From Acinetobacter lwoffii (GTDB lineage Bacteria; Pseudomonadota; Gammaproteobacteria; Pseudomonadales; Moraxellaceae), in NCBI RefSeq assembly GCF_029024105.1, contig NZ_CP118963.1, positions 2,976,001 through 3,040,000 of the forward strand: a stretch of DNA of 64,000 nucleotides. Direction: 5' to 3'. Below, one piece after another: positions 15,743 to 24,972 of this stretch (its first letter is position 1; every line of letters starts with the position of its first letter). The notes under the pieces were generated by a model, which saw nothing but the letters and a program-made list of their open reading frames with translations, was not told where the DNA came from and did no database searches. A program made the position numbers and the translations under genes.

Positions 15743-17713
15743 TTACTCAGGCGTACGTACCAGACTTAAAAAGTGCAAATGACGTTCATATTGATCAATG
15801 ATATCCTGCAATAGATCTTCTTGCGTCCATTCCATCACATCATAACCCTGCCCACCTTCTCTTAAAAAGACTTCTGCCTGATAGGAATCTACTCCCGCAT
15901 TCTCCAGTTCAGCCATAAAGCTTGGACTTAAAGTCTGAGTGGCATTGACCTGATAGATAAAATTAATTTCATCCTGATGATCAACACGGAGCTGTATACC
16001 GTCTTCTAGCGGGCTAATCGCTACATGTAATCGGCGCCGTTTCAATTCACTTTGAAAGCTGAGAAATGCGTTATTCACCGTATTGTGAATATACTGCTGC
16101 ACCTCTTCCTGAGTATGCGGATAATGCATGATCAGGCCTAAGCGCTGTTGCCAGCTGCGTGGATTCTGGATCGCACGCGGGGTAATCCGTGCGGCTTGCA
16201 GTGCATGCATTTTGGTGACATCCAGATGTAGGGCTTTGATTAATCCCCAACACATCAGCAGCATAATAAATGTAAATGGCAAAGCGCTCATAATCGTGGC
16301 CGATTGCAAGGCCTCTAAGCCACCGGCCAGCAAAAGGATGATGGCTAATAAAGCCATGAGTACGGTCCAGAACAGACGCTGCCAAGTCGGTGAATTATCA
16401 CTTTTCGCTGTCAGATAATCAGTCACCAATGCCCCTGAATCGGCAGAAGTCACAAAGAACAGCATGACCAGTAAAGTTGCAATGATGCTGGTCACTGAGC
16501 TGAAAGGCAGATTGTTCAGAAACTCAAATAGGGCCACTGATGAATCACGCTGAACTGCCTCTAATAAGCCAGTATTGGCTTCATGCATAATGCTGTACAG
16601 TGCGGCATTGCCCATAAAGCCCATCCAGATCAGGGTAAATCCAGTCGGAATCAGCAATACACCCACGATAAATTCACGAATACTGCGCCCTTCCGAGACC
16701 CGGGCAATAAACATCCCAACAAATGGCGACCAGGAAATCCACCAGGCCCAGTACATGATGGTCCAGCCGCCAATCCAGCCACTTGGCTGATAGGCATACA
16801 GATTAAAGGTCATGCTAAACAGATTAGAGACATACTGGCCGGCATTCTGAATAGTCGTCTGTAACAGATAAATACTCGGACCTGCCACAAAGACAAAGAT
16901 CAGCAACAGCAGTGCAAGCACCAAATTTAGTTCAGATAAACGTTTAATTCCTTTATCTAATCCAAAAAATACGGAAGTCGCTGCCATGGTACTCACGACA
17001 ATGATCAGAATCACCTGAGTGCTAGGTGCCTGTTCAACACCAAACAGGTAATTCAAGCCTGAATTGATCTGTGTGACCCCAAAACCCAGTGTGGTGGCCA
17101 CACCAAATACCGTACCAATAGTGGCAAAGGTATCTACGCCATCTCCAATCGGACCATAGATCTTTTGACCAATCAGCGGATATAAGGCCGAACGAATTTT
17201 TAAAGGCAATTGATGCCGGTAAGCAAAATAAGCTAGCGATAGGCCAACCAGCGTATAAATGGCCCAGGCATGTAAGCCCCAGTGGAAAAAGGTGACCCGC
17301 ATAGATTGTTGTGCAGCCAGTACAGTTTCCGGTTCACCGGCAGGTGGCGTAACATAATGCATCACCGGTTCGGCCACACCAAAGAACATCAGGCCAATCC
17401 CCATGCCTGCGGTGAATAACATCGCAAACCAGGAGGCACTGCTATATTTCGGTTGACTATGCTCGGGCCCCAGTTTGATTTTGCCCATATCCGACAGGGC
17501 AATATAAGCCAGAAGGATGATAAATATCGCCACCGACAATACATAGAACCAGCTAAAGGACGTGGTAATCCACTGGTTCAGTTGCTGGGTAAAAACTGAA
17601 AAAGCATCGGGTGCAAATACGACCAACGCTAAAAATATCGCAATAATGGCGACAGTACTGATAAAAACATTTGGATTGATATTGGCAAAACAGGATGGTT
17701 TTGTGGAAGGCAT
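15743..17713 (-). CDS. betT: BCCT-family choline/betaine transporter BetT
   Basis: A 656-residue betaine/choline/carnitine transporter that imports choline for osmoprotection. Twelve membrane helices span roughly residues 15-490. They include the BCCT Trp-rich stretch in helix 8 (IMYWAWWISWSPFVGMFIARVSEG) and the Gly-rich unwound segment (MLFTAGMGIGLMFFGVAEP). A C-terminal cytosolic domain of about 150 residues follows, as in the long, osmotically tuned BetT proteins. A TTG at 17746 extends the frame by 11 codons, but the ATG at 17713 follows GGAGGA and starts a normal N-terminus. No betIBA genes are within the window. Confidence 0.9.
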   Translation of the reverse strand: MPSTKPSCFANINPNVFISTVAIIAIFLALVVFAPDAFSVFTQQLNQWITTSFSWFYVLSVAIFIILLAYIALSDMGKIKLGPEHSQPKYSSASWFAMLFTAGMGIGLMFFGVAEPVMHYVTPPAGEPETVLAAQQSMRVTFFHWGLHAWAIYTLVGLSLAYFAYRHQLPLKIRSALYPLIGQKIYGPIGDGVDTFATIGTVFGVATTLGFGVTQINSGLNYLFGVEQAPSTQVILIIVVSTMAATSVFFGLDKGIKRLSELNLVLALLLLIFVFVAGPSIYLLQTTIQNAGQYVSNLFSMTFNLYAYQPSGWIGGWTIMYWAWWISWSPFVGMFIARVSEGRSIREFIVGVLLIPTGFTLIWMGFMGNAALYSIMHEANTGLLEAVQRDSSVALFEFLNNLPFSSVTSIIATLLVMLFFVTSADSGALVTDYLTAKSDNSPTWQRLFWTVLMALLAIILLLAGGLEALQSATIMSALPFTFIMLLMCWGLIKALHLDVTKMHALQAARITPRAIQNPRSWQQRLGLIMHYPHTQEEVQQYIHNTVNNAFLSFQSELKRRRLHVAISPLEDGIQLRVDHQDEINFIYQVNATQTLSPSFMAELENAGVDSYQAEVFLREGGQGYDVMEWTQEDLLQDIIDQYERHLHFLSLVRTPE

Positions 17714-17885
17714 ACATCCTCCATTTTTTAAAAATTGGATCGACAAACAGCGTCAAATAATTATTGGTAAGGTCAAAATGATCAGACAGATTCAGTCTAT
17801 GGGAGCTAGATCTCCTGCTATTTTAGGATGTGACACAAAATAAAGCCGTTAAGTTACTGTAACAAATACAATAAAAGGATGAGTC

Positions 17886-18602
17886 TCATTGCCCAGGCGG
17901 GTTTTCTCTATTTTTCACGTTCTTTTTATGCGGTAGACGTGCGATATATTGCAAGGCAATTAAGCGGGATACAATCAGCGCCAGATACATCACCCCGACA
18001 AACATCTGGATAATGGCTAGCATCCGTGCGACCGGACTGACCGGCATGATATCAGACAGTCCTGTTGCAGATTGCACACTGAAACTAAGAAAAATCAGAT
18101 CCAGCCAGGGTTGATAGGCTTGCAGATCGGGATCTGAAAAGCTGTATGGCACCAAGAGCTGGCAAGTACTGTAAAGAAAGGCAAAGCCCCAGGCCAGCAA
18201 GGTAAATACCGCCCCAGCGGCAAACAGTTCATCCTTGGTCAGATAACGGTCATGAAACATATAACGCAGCAGGCCATAGGCTGCACTGAAATAAGCACCA
18301 GCTTCAAACAGGTTGGCGGTGACATGGATCCAGGTATAACGCAGTCCCAGCACAATCAGAGAGGAAAAGAAAATCGCACCGGCGACAAAGCTAAGTCCTA
18401 AAATGGTAAACATTGGAGTCTGGCGAATGACTCTGGCAATCACCAGCAAAACCAGAACACCCAGCACCCAGGTTCCCGCCCGATAAGACACGCTTTCATA
18501 ACTCAATACCGACAAGATCAGGATCAGCAATTGCAGGCACAACAGCCATGCCGAAGGCAAATGGGTAAAGCTGTTCCAGAACTGTTGCAGAGATTGCTTC
18601 AT
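17886..18602 (-). CDS. Two-pore-helix potassium-channel-family protein with atypical filter
   Basis: A 238-residue inner-membrane protein with about five to six hydrophobic segments. The last two flank a pore loop as in Ion_trans_2 (K+ channel) proteins: LIFLSFSVQSATGLSDIMPVSPVARM, then a membrane helix. The usual TVGYGD selectivity filter is replaced by ATGLSD, so K+ selectivity is doubtful. A longer frame starts at an ATG at 18653, but the ATG at 18602 has AAGAAGGGC before it. It lies 172 bp upstream of betT on the same strand, so a role in ion or osmotic balance is possible but not shown. Confidence 0.7.
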   Translation of the reverse strand: MKQSLQQFWNSFTHLPSAWLLCLQLLILILSVLSYESVSYRAGTWVLGVLVLLVIARVIRQTPMFTILGLSFVAGAIFFSSLIVLGLRYTWIHVTANLFEAGAYFSAAYGLLRYMFHDRYLTKDELFAAGAVFTLLAWGFAFLYSTCQLLVPYSFSDPDLQAYQPWLDLIFLSFSVQSATGLSDIMPVSPVARMLAIIQMFVGVMYLALIVSRLIALQYIARLPHKKNVKNRENPPGQ

Positions 18603-18809
18603 AATGCCCTTCTTGTTGCTCTTCTTGTTACTATCGTCATGTAGGGAACACATTGTTATTGTTAGCAGCTTTTAACATAGCATGCTTAAATCCGCTTGCA
18701 GATATGCGATTTGTATGAAAATTACTGAAATAACGCTGCACAAATGCAGCCATCTCAATTCAATACGGCGCTTATGCTAAAGAGAAAGCTTGATTATATC
18801 TCCATAAAA

Positions 18810-18832
18810 AAAGCCCCTGACGGGGCTTTCTT
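18810..18832 (-). terminator. actP terminator
   Basis: The stem AAAGCCCC/GGGGCTTT (18810-18817/18822-18829) has a TGAC loop and lies 18 nt past the actP stop. Poly-U follows on the minus strand. Confidence 0.8.
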
Positions 18833-18847
18833 AGCGTAGCGCAGATC

Positions 18848-20554
18848 TTAGTGATCCGATGCGCCTGAGATACCAATACCGGTTTGTGAACGTACAAACT
18901 GGGCATCAAAGGCTTTGCGTTCTGCCTGAGCCTGTGCCGAATTATCCGTCACAGAGAACAACCAGCAGCACAAGAATGACAATGGCATCGCGAAGATTGC
19001 AGGACCATTGAACGGGTTCACTGGCGTATCAGAAATACCCAAAGTATCGACCCATACTGCTTTAGACAGCACAATCAAGGTTACTGCGGTTACCAGACCG
19101 GCAACACCACCAATAACTGCACCACGTGTCGTCAAGCCTTTCCAGAACATAGACAATACCAGTACCGGGAAGTTGGCACATGCCGCAACCGAGAATGCCA
19201 GGCCGACCATGAAGGCTACGTTTTGTTTCTCGAACAGAATCCCGAGAATCATTGCGAAGATCGCAAGACCTAAAGTCGCGATTTTAGACATACGTAGTTC
19301 AGATTCAGGCGTGGTTTGGCCTTTCTTCAAAACGTTGGCATACAAGTCATGCGAAATTGCTGAAGCACCTGACAGGGTCAAACCAGCAACGACCGCAAGA
19401 ATCGTGGCAAATGCAACTGCAGAAATGAAGCCCATGAACAGGTCGCCGCCCACTGCATCAGACAGGTGCACCGCCGCCATGTTATTACCACCCACCAGCT
19501 CCAGCTTGCCAGTCACAGCCATTTTCGCAACATCAAGGAATTGCGGGTTGTTCGATACATATAGAATCGCACCAAAACCAATGATGAAGGTTAATAGGTA
19601 GAAATAACCAATAAAACCTGTAGCAACTACGACTGATTTACGCGCTTCTTTGGCATCTTTTACCGTGAAGAAACGCATCAGGATATGTGGCAGACCTGCG
19701 GTACCAAACATCAATGCCAGACCTAAAGAAATCGCATCAATCGGATTAGATGCCAGACTACCCGGACCCATGATTTTGGTCGCATCTGTCAGGCTCAAGT
19801 CATGTACTTTTGAGTAGACACCAATCGCCTGTTCAAACATGTTGGTAAAGCTGAAGCCCACACCTTTCATAACCATGAATGCCATAAAGGTTGCACCAGA
19901 CAGCAACATCACCGCCTTGATGATCTGTACCCAAGTGGTTGCCAACATACCGCCGAACATCACGTAGGCCATCATCAACAAGCCAACGATCACGACTGCA
20001 ATGTTATAGTTCAGACCGAATAGAAGTTTGATCAGCTGACCTGCACCCACCATCTGTGCAATCAGATAGAACGCGACCACAACCAGTGAACTTAAAGCAG
20101 CTAAGGTACGTACCGGTTTTTCCTGTAGACGGAAAGACACTACGTCTGACAGGTTGTATTTACCCAAGTTACGCAGACGTTCTGCCACCAGGAACAATAC
20201 GATCGGCCAACCGACCATAAAGCCCAGTGAATACAGCAAGCCATCAAAGCCTGACAGGAACACCATCGCGGAAATACCCAGGAATGATGCTGCTGACATA
20301 TAGTCACCGGCAATCGCCAGGCCATTCTGGAAACCAGAAATACCGCCACCGGCCGTATAGAAATCTGTGGTGCTGGTGGTTTGTTTCGCTGCCCATTTGG
20401 TAATGAACAGTGTTGCACCGACGAAAATCACAAACATGATAATCGCGTGCCAGTTGGTCGCCTGCTGTTCTGCTGCACCCAGATCAGGACCAGCGAAAGC
20501 CATACCTGAGGCCATTGCAGTTGCAGCAAGAGCAATAAGAGAATTCCATTTCAT
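18848..20554 (-). CDS. actP: Cation/acetate symporter ActP
   Basis: A 568-residue sodium:solute symporter (SSS/SLC5 family) importing acetate and other short monocarboxylates. A cleavable-looking N-terminus (MKWNSLIALAATAMASGMAFA) is followed by about 13 membrane helices. The family stretch FYTAGGGISGFQNGLAIAGDYMSAASFLG is present near residues 65-95. Upstream ATG/TTG codons in the frame overlap yjcH. The ATG at 20554 sits one base after the yjcH stop with AAGGA in the end of yjcH, so the two are translationally coupled. It works with acs (31.6 kb) and is a known target of CrbS/R-type regulation in other gammaproteobacteria. Confidence 0.95.
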   Translation of the reverse strand: MKWNSLIALAATAMASGMAFAGPDLGAAEQQATNWHAIIMFVIFVGATLFITKWAAKQTTSTTDFYTAGGGISGFQNGLAIAGDYMSAASFLGISAMVFLSGFDGLLYSLGFMVGWPIVLFLVAERLRNLGKYNLSDVVSFRLQEKPVRTLAALSSLVVVAFYLIAQMVGAGQLIKLLFGLNYNIAVVIVGLLMMAYVMFGGMLATTWVQIIKAVMLLSGATFMAFMVMKGVGFSFTNMFEQAIGVYSKVHDLSLTDATKIMGPGSLASNPIDAISLGLALMFGTAGLPHILMRFFTVKDAKEARKSVVVATGFIGYFYLLTFIIGFGAILYVSNNPQFLDVAKMAVTGKLELVGGNNMAAVHLSDAVGGDLFMGFISAVAFATILAVVAGLTLSGASAISHDLYANVLKKGQTTPESELRMSKIATLGLAIFAMILGILFEKQNVAFMVGLAFSVAACANFPVLVLSMFWKGLTTRGAVIGGVAGLVTAVTLIVLSKAVWVDTLGISDTPVNPFNGPAIFAMPLSFLCCWLFSVTDNSAQAQAERKAFDAQFVRSQTGIGISGASDH

Positions 20555-20555
20555 C

Positions 20556-20888
20556 TTAGTGGTGTCCTTTTTCATGAGCAATCGCTTCGACTTCACGGAT
20601 TGCTTCTTCAGTCAATTGATCAAGTTTGTTATTGGCAATGTAGGAATACACACCACACAAGATAAACGACAGGACAATGATACCCAGACCGAGTGGAATA
20701 CCCCACGTAGTCACACCACCTGAAATTGAAGACAATAGAAATTCTTTGTTGTAACCAACCAGCAACATGAAACCCACATAGACAAATAGCATAATGCCGG
20801 TCAACGTCCAGCTGAGCATACTTTTCTTGCGGACCATTTCCTTGAATTTTGGATTTTGTAGAATACGATCTACTTGTACCTCATCCAT
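20556..20888 (-). CDS. yjcH: DUF485 membrane protein YjcH
   Basis: A 110-residue inner-membrane protein with two transmembrane helices (about 25-47 and 60-85) and charged ends. It is the DUF485 partner always found just before actP. Its role in acetate uptake is not well defined. The ATG at 20888 follows AGGAG. The leader carries a perfect 7-bp hairpin AGCCCAA/TTGGGCT (20904-20910/20913-20919) a few bases before the ribosome site, a plausible point of translational control. It is first in the yjcH-actP operon and divergent from the CrbS-type kinase gene. Confidence 0.9.
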   Translation of the reverse strand: MDEVQVDRILQNPKFKEMVRKKSMLSWTLTGIMLFVYVGFMLLVGYNKEFLLSSISGGVTTWGIPLGLGIIVLSFILCGVYSYIANNKLDQLTEEAIREVEAIAHEKGHH

Positions 20889-20903
20889 AATTACTACTCC
20901 TGT

Positions 20904-20919
20904 AGCCCAACCTTGGGCT
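20904..20919 (-). promoter_or_regulatory. Hairpin in the yjcH leader next to the ribosome site
   Basis: AGCCCAA-CC-TTGGGCT lies about 7 nt upstream of the AGGAG ribosome site of yjcH. A 14-base stretch of it (AGCCCAACCTTGGG) is identical to part of the terminator of candidate small RNA B at 14188-14201. Confidence 0.5.
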
Positions 20920-21071
20920 GCCTATTTTTTAATTCGAATTATCACTGTTGCAAGTTAACAATAATCGTAGGTGCTTGTAATTTAGACTTTGGTCGTTAAA
21001 AAATGATCAATTTAAACTGTAGCGTTCACGATGCGTTATCATAGCGGCATGCTCAGTACACATCAGGCTAT

Positions 21072-24000
21072 ATGAACAGTTGGCTCATCATAGGGGTACT
21101 CGCCCTCTATATCGCATTACTCTTTATCTGCGCTTTCTACGGGGAAAAACATGCCAGCCGGCTGAGTACCCGTGGGCGTATGCTATTGTTTAGTTTAACT
21201 TTAGGAGTGTACTGCTCCTCCTGGACCTTTTACGGCGCCACGGGTGCTGCGGTACGTGAAGGGATTATTTTCCTGCCGATCTATCTGGGTCCGCTACTCT
21301 TTGTTGCTGTCGGCTATGACATCTGGCGCCGTCTGGGACGGGTGAGACAGCATCATGCCATTTCTTCGATCGCTGACTTTGTCGCAGCACGCTATGGTAA
21401 AAGTGGTCCCCTCGCCTCGCTGGTAACCATTCTGGCGGTGGTAGCGATTGTGCCTTATCTGGCCTTGCAGTTACGTGCGATTGCCTTAAGTGCCGCCGTC
21501 ATCCTGGAACCTTCCGCAGGTGTAACCGGCACGACCAATGGCGTGCTGTTTCTGACTGGGGTTCTGGCGATACTGGCGATGATGTTTGGTACCCGGCAGA
21601 TTGCCAATACTGAACAGCATGGCGGGTTGATGCTGGCCGTGGCATTTGAGTCTTTTGTTAAACTTTTTGCCCTGTTGGCAGTTGCCTGTTTCTTTATGTT
21701 TGAAGCACCAGAAAATCTGGCACAGATCAGTAGCGATATCAGTACCACTTTTCATGATGTGCAACTGTTTGGCGTACCACAAAGTTTCTGGATTCAGACC
21801 TTGCTGGCGGCACTGGCCATTATCTGCCTGCCGCGCCAGTTCCATGTAGCGGTGGTTGAGCTGCGCGATGAAAAACATATCCGCGGTGCGCGGCGCTGGT
21901 TTGCGGTCTATTTGATTCTGACTACCCTGGCGATTATTCCCATTGCCAGCTGGGCGCTACATGCTGCACCACAATACCTGGCCATTCCGGATGTGGCGGT
22001 ACTCTCTTTGCCACTCAGCTATAATCAGGACTGGCTCACTTTATTAGCCTTCTTGGGTGGTTTCTCTGCCTCTACCGGGATGCTGCTGGTGTCTTCCGTG
22101 GCACTGTCAATCATGCTCAGTAATGACCTGATCATGCCGGCGTTGTGGCGCTTAAAGCTGATTTCCCGGCATGACAAACGCTTGCCGCTGGTGCTGAAAT
22201 TTACCCGCCGGGTCTGTATTCTGGGCGTGATGTTGATGGGCTTCCTGTTCTTCAATTTCTTTAATGATATTGACCAGTTGTCGGTTTTTGGTCTGTTGGC
22301 ATTTAGTGCGGTGGCACAATTCGCCCCTGCCCTGATCGGTGGCCTGTACTGGCGTGGCGGTAGTAAACAGGGTGTCTATGCTGGACTCCTGACCGGTTTT
22401 GCCTTGTGGGCTTATACCCTGCTGTTTCCAACCATTTTGCGAAGCCTGCCAGAAGCCTATAGCAGCTTTAGCCAAAGCTTGCTGAATCAAGGGCCTTTTG
22501 GCTGGAACTGGTTAAGACCGGAAGCCCTGATCGGTTTTGAGTCTTTTGATCCACTGACGCATGGCGTAGTTTGGGCACTGGGCTTAAATACCCTGCTGTA
22601 TATCTGGATTTCCCGTATTTTCCGTCCGAGTATTGCCGAACAGATTCAAGCCGAAAGTTTCTTCTATTATGAAACCAAGCCACTACCCTCGCAGAGTCCT
22701 TCTAACGAGGTCAGCTATTCGCATCAGGATGTCGCCCGTTTAAAAGTCGGTGATCTGATTACCCTGGCTAAACGCATTACCGGCGAAGGCCCAACCACAC
22801 GCGCTTTCCAGCAGTTCTGCACCCAAAACAGTGTTGAGCTGAATGAAAACAGCAGTGCCAATGGCATGTGGTGGCGTTTCACCGAACAGTATCTGGCGGG
22901 GACTATCGGGGCAGCCTCGGCACGTACCCTGTTGACCACAGCTATGGTTAATAATGGTTTGGCATTGGGTCAGGTCGCCAATATTCTCGATCAGGCCTCG
23001 CAATGGCAACGCTTTAATCAGAACCTGATCATGACCATGATTGATCACATGACCCAAGGGGTCAGCGTAGTTGATGAAAATATGTGCCTGGTAGCCTGGA
23101 ACAATCAATATCTGAAACTGTTCGATTATCCGACCGATATTGTCTATGTCGGTTGTCCAATCGCAGACCTGATCCGTTATAACGCTGAACGTGGTGAATG
23201 TGGCCCGGGCTCGGTTGAAGAACATGTACGGAAACGGATTCACTGGATGCAGGTCGGCAGTGCCCATGAATTTGAACGGATTCGTAAAGATGGCCGCGTC
23301 ATTCAGATGCGCGGCAATCCGATCGAAGGCGGCGGGTTCGTTACCACTTTCGCCGATATTACTGCCTTCCGTGAAAATGAAGCCGTGCTTGAAGCCCGCG
23401 TTCAGGACCGTACCCAGCAGCTGGCCGATGCATTGTCCGAGCAGCAACTGGCGCGTGAACAGGCCGATAAGGCCAATATGTCAAAAAGCCGCTTCATTGC
23501 AGCCGCCAGTCATGACCTGTTGCAGCCAATGCATGCCGCGCGCCTGTTCAGTACCGCACTCGAACAAAGTGTGCAGAATGATGAAGACCGCAAGACCTTA
23601 CAACAACTGGATCGTGCTTTGCATGGTGCAGAAAGCATGTTGTCTGCCCTGCTGGATATTGCCCGACTGGAAGGCGGCACCATTCAGCCGAAACGTCAGG
23701 CTTATCCGCTGCATGACCTGCTCAGCGATCTGGAACTCCAGTTCAAATCCATCGCTGCACAGCGTGGTATCAAGTTCAGTGTGCATGATGCACAGTTCTG
23801 GATTGATACCGATCCACAATGGATTCGCCGCATTATCCAGAACTTTGTCAGCAATGCGTTGCGTTATACTGCCAGAGGTAAAGTGGTGGTCGGTGTATTA
23901 CGTTCGAGCAGCAGACCGAATCATATCCGTATTGGCGTCTGGGATACTGGCCCGGGCATTGCCGAAGAACAGCGCATCAAACTGTTTCAGGAATTTGAAC

Positions 24001-24563
24001 GTTGCGGCCACACCTCGCCTTGGGGTGAACAGGGTCTGGGCCTAGGTTTGGCGATCGTACAACGCATGACCAGCATGCTGGACTATCCGGTACATGTGTC
24101 TTCTGCGCTGGGTAAAGGTTCCTGCTTTATGATTGAAGTGCCTGTGATCGAAGCACCGAAAGTGGTCGCAGCACCGGTTCAGGCCGTACCTTTAAAGAGC
24201 AAAGCCTTTAAGATTCTATGTCTGGATAATGATGAAACCATTCTGGAAGGCATGTCGACCTTATTGACCAAATGGGGTTATCAGGTGTTTAAAGCCACTG
24301 AACCTGAACAAGCAGCCATGCTGATTCAGCAGGAAAATATTCAGGTCTGGCTGGTGGATCAACATCTGAATCAGGACAAGATCGGTCTGGATTTCATTCT
24401 GGAACATCGTTCGAAGGATATTCCGGTCGCATTGATTACCGCCGATTCCGATCCGGAATTGCCGCAACGTCTAAAAGAGCTAAACATTGTTCTGCTGAAA
24501 AAACCGCTGAAACCGGCCTCATTACGTTCATGGTTATCTGGACTGAAAATTTCCGACTCCTAA
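21072..24563 (+). CDS. crbS: Hybrid sensor histidine kinase of the CrbS type
   Basis: An 1163-residue membrane sensor kinase. Residues 1-500 form a 13-helix sodium:solute symporter (SLC5) domain. It is followed by a helical linker, a PAS domain (about 650-770, QGVSVVDENMCLVAWN), a coiled coil, HisKA with phospho-His814 (AAASHDLLQPMHAAR), a HATPase domain (NFVSNALRYT, DTGPGIAEEQ, GLGLGLAIVQRM) and a receiver domain with Asp1096 (VWLVDQHL) and Lys in LLKKPLK. This architecture matches CrbS, which with CrbR activates acs and acetate uptake. The genetic neighbourhood here (yjcH-actP divergent, crbR and acs nearby) fits that role. It may both transport and sense. Confidence 0.88.
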   Translation: MNSWLIIGVLALYIALLFICAFYGEKHASRLSTRGRMLLFSLTLGVYCSSWTFYGATGAAVREGIIFLPIYLGPLLFVAVGYDIWRRLGRVRQHHAISSIADFVAARYGKSGPLASLVTILAVVAIVPYLALQLRAIALSAAVILEPSAGVTGTTNGVLFLTGVLAILAMMFGTRQIANTEQHGGLMLAVAFESFVKLFALLAVACFFMFEAPENLAQISSDISTTFHDVQLFGVPQSFWIQTLLAALAIICLPRQFHVAVVELRDEKHIRGARRWFAVYLILTTLAIIPIASWALHAAPQYLAIPDVAVLSLPLSYNQDWLTLLAFLGGFSASTGMLLVSSVALSIMLSNDLIMPALWRLKLISRHDKRLPLVLKFTRRVCILGVMLMGFLFFNFFNDIDQLSVFGLLAFSAVAQFAPALIGGLYWRGGSKQGVYAGLLTGFALWAYTLLFPTILRSLPEAYSSFSQSLLNQGPFGWNWLRPEALIGFESFDPLTHGVVWALGLNTLLYIWISRIFRPSIAEQIQAESFFYYETKPLPSQSPSNEVSYSHQDVARLKVGDLITLAKRITGEGPTTRAFQQFCTQNSVELNENSSANGMWWRFTEQYLAGTIGAASARTLLTTAMVNNGLALGQVANILDQASQWQRFNQNLIMTMIDHMTQGVSVVDENMCLVAWNNQYLKLFDYPTDIVYVGCPIADLIRYNAERGECGPGSVEEHVRKRIHWMQVGSAHEFERIRKDGRVIQMRGNPIEGGGFVTTFADITAFRENEAVLEARVQDRTQQLADALSEQQLAREQADKANMSKSRFIAAASHDLLQPMHAARLFSTALEQSVQNDEDRKTLQQLDRALHGAESMLSALLDIARLEGGTIQPKRQAYPLHDLLSDLELQFKSIAAQRGIKFSVHDAQFWIDTDPQWIRRIIQNFVSNALRYTARGKVVVGVLRSSSRPNHIRIGVWDTGPGIAEEQRIKLFQEFERCGHTSPWGEQGLGLGLAIVQRMTSMLDYPVHVSSALGKGSCFMIEVPVIEAPKVVAAPVQAVPLKSKAFKILCLDNDETILEGMSTLLTKWGYQVFKATEPEQAAMLIQQENIQVWLVDQHLNQDKIGLDFILEHRSKDIPVALITADSDPELPQRLKELNIVLLKKPLKPASLRSWLSGLKISDS

Positions 24564-24581
24564 GTAGATAACGATCTGATC

Positions 24582-24618
24582 AATGCCCATTTCACACCCT
24601 GAAATGGGCATTTTTTAT
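24582..24618 (+). terminator. Terminator of the CrbS-type gene
   Basis: The 12-bp stem AATGCCCATTTC/GAAATGGGCATT (24582-24593/24601-24612) is followed by six Ts. Confidence 0.85.
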
Positions 24619-24765
24619 ACTCAACTGCCACATAAACTTACCTAGCTTGCATAAAATTTATTCTAATGTGCTAAAAGCAGCAAATATGCCGAAAATACAG
24701 CTGAATAAATTGACCAAAATGCTCATTTTTTAATTCACTATGGCAAAAACTGACGAATGTATTAA

Positions 24766-24779
24766 TGTACATGTGTACA
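24766..24779 (+). promoter_or_regulatory. Palindrome TGTACA-TG-TGTACA upstream of the 24973 gene
   Basis: This is a near-perfect inverted repeat in the 410-bp gap before the unknown gene. It could be a dimeric regulator site. The rest of the gap is AT-rich, and no convincing promoter was picked out. Confidence 0.35.
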
Positions 24780-24972
24780 CTTAGTTACAATTAATTATCT
24801 TATTGTTTTTAATAAAAATTAAAGAGTAATTTTCCACTACTATAACTTTAGTCGTATTTTTATCCCTTGTACTTGGCTCTAAAAATAGAGGAATAAGAAA
24901 CGATCAGTTCCCATCTCATGCAGCCTTAATTTTTTGGTCGCTGATCTATTTCTGCATATCGGAGTTCTTCAC

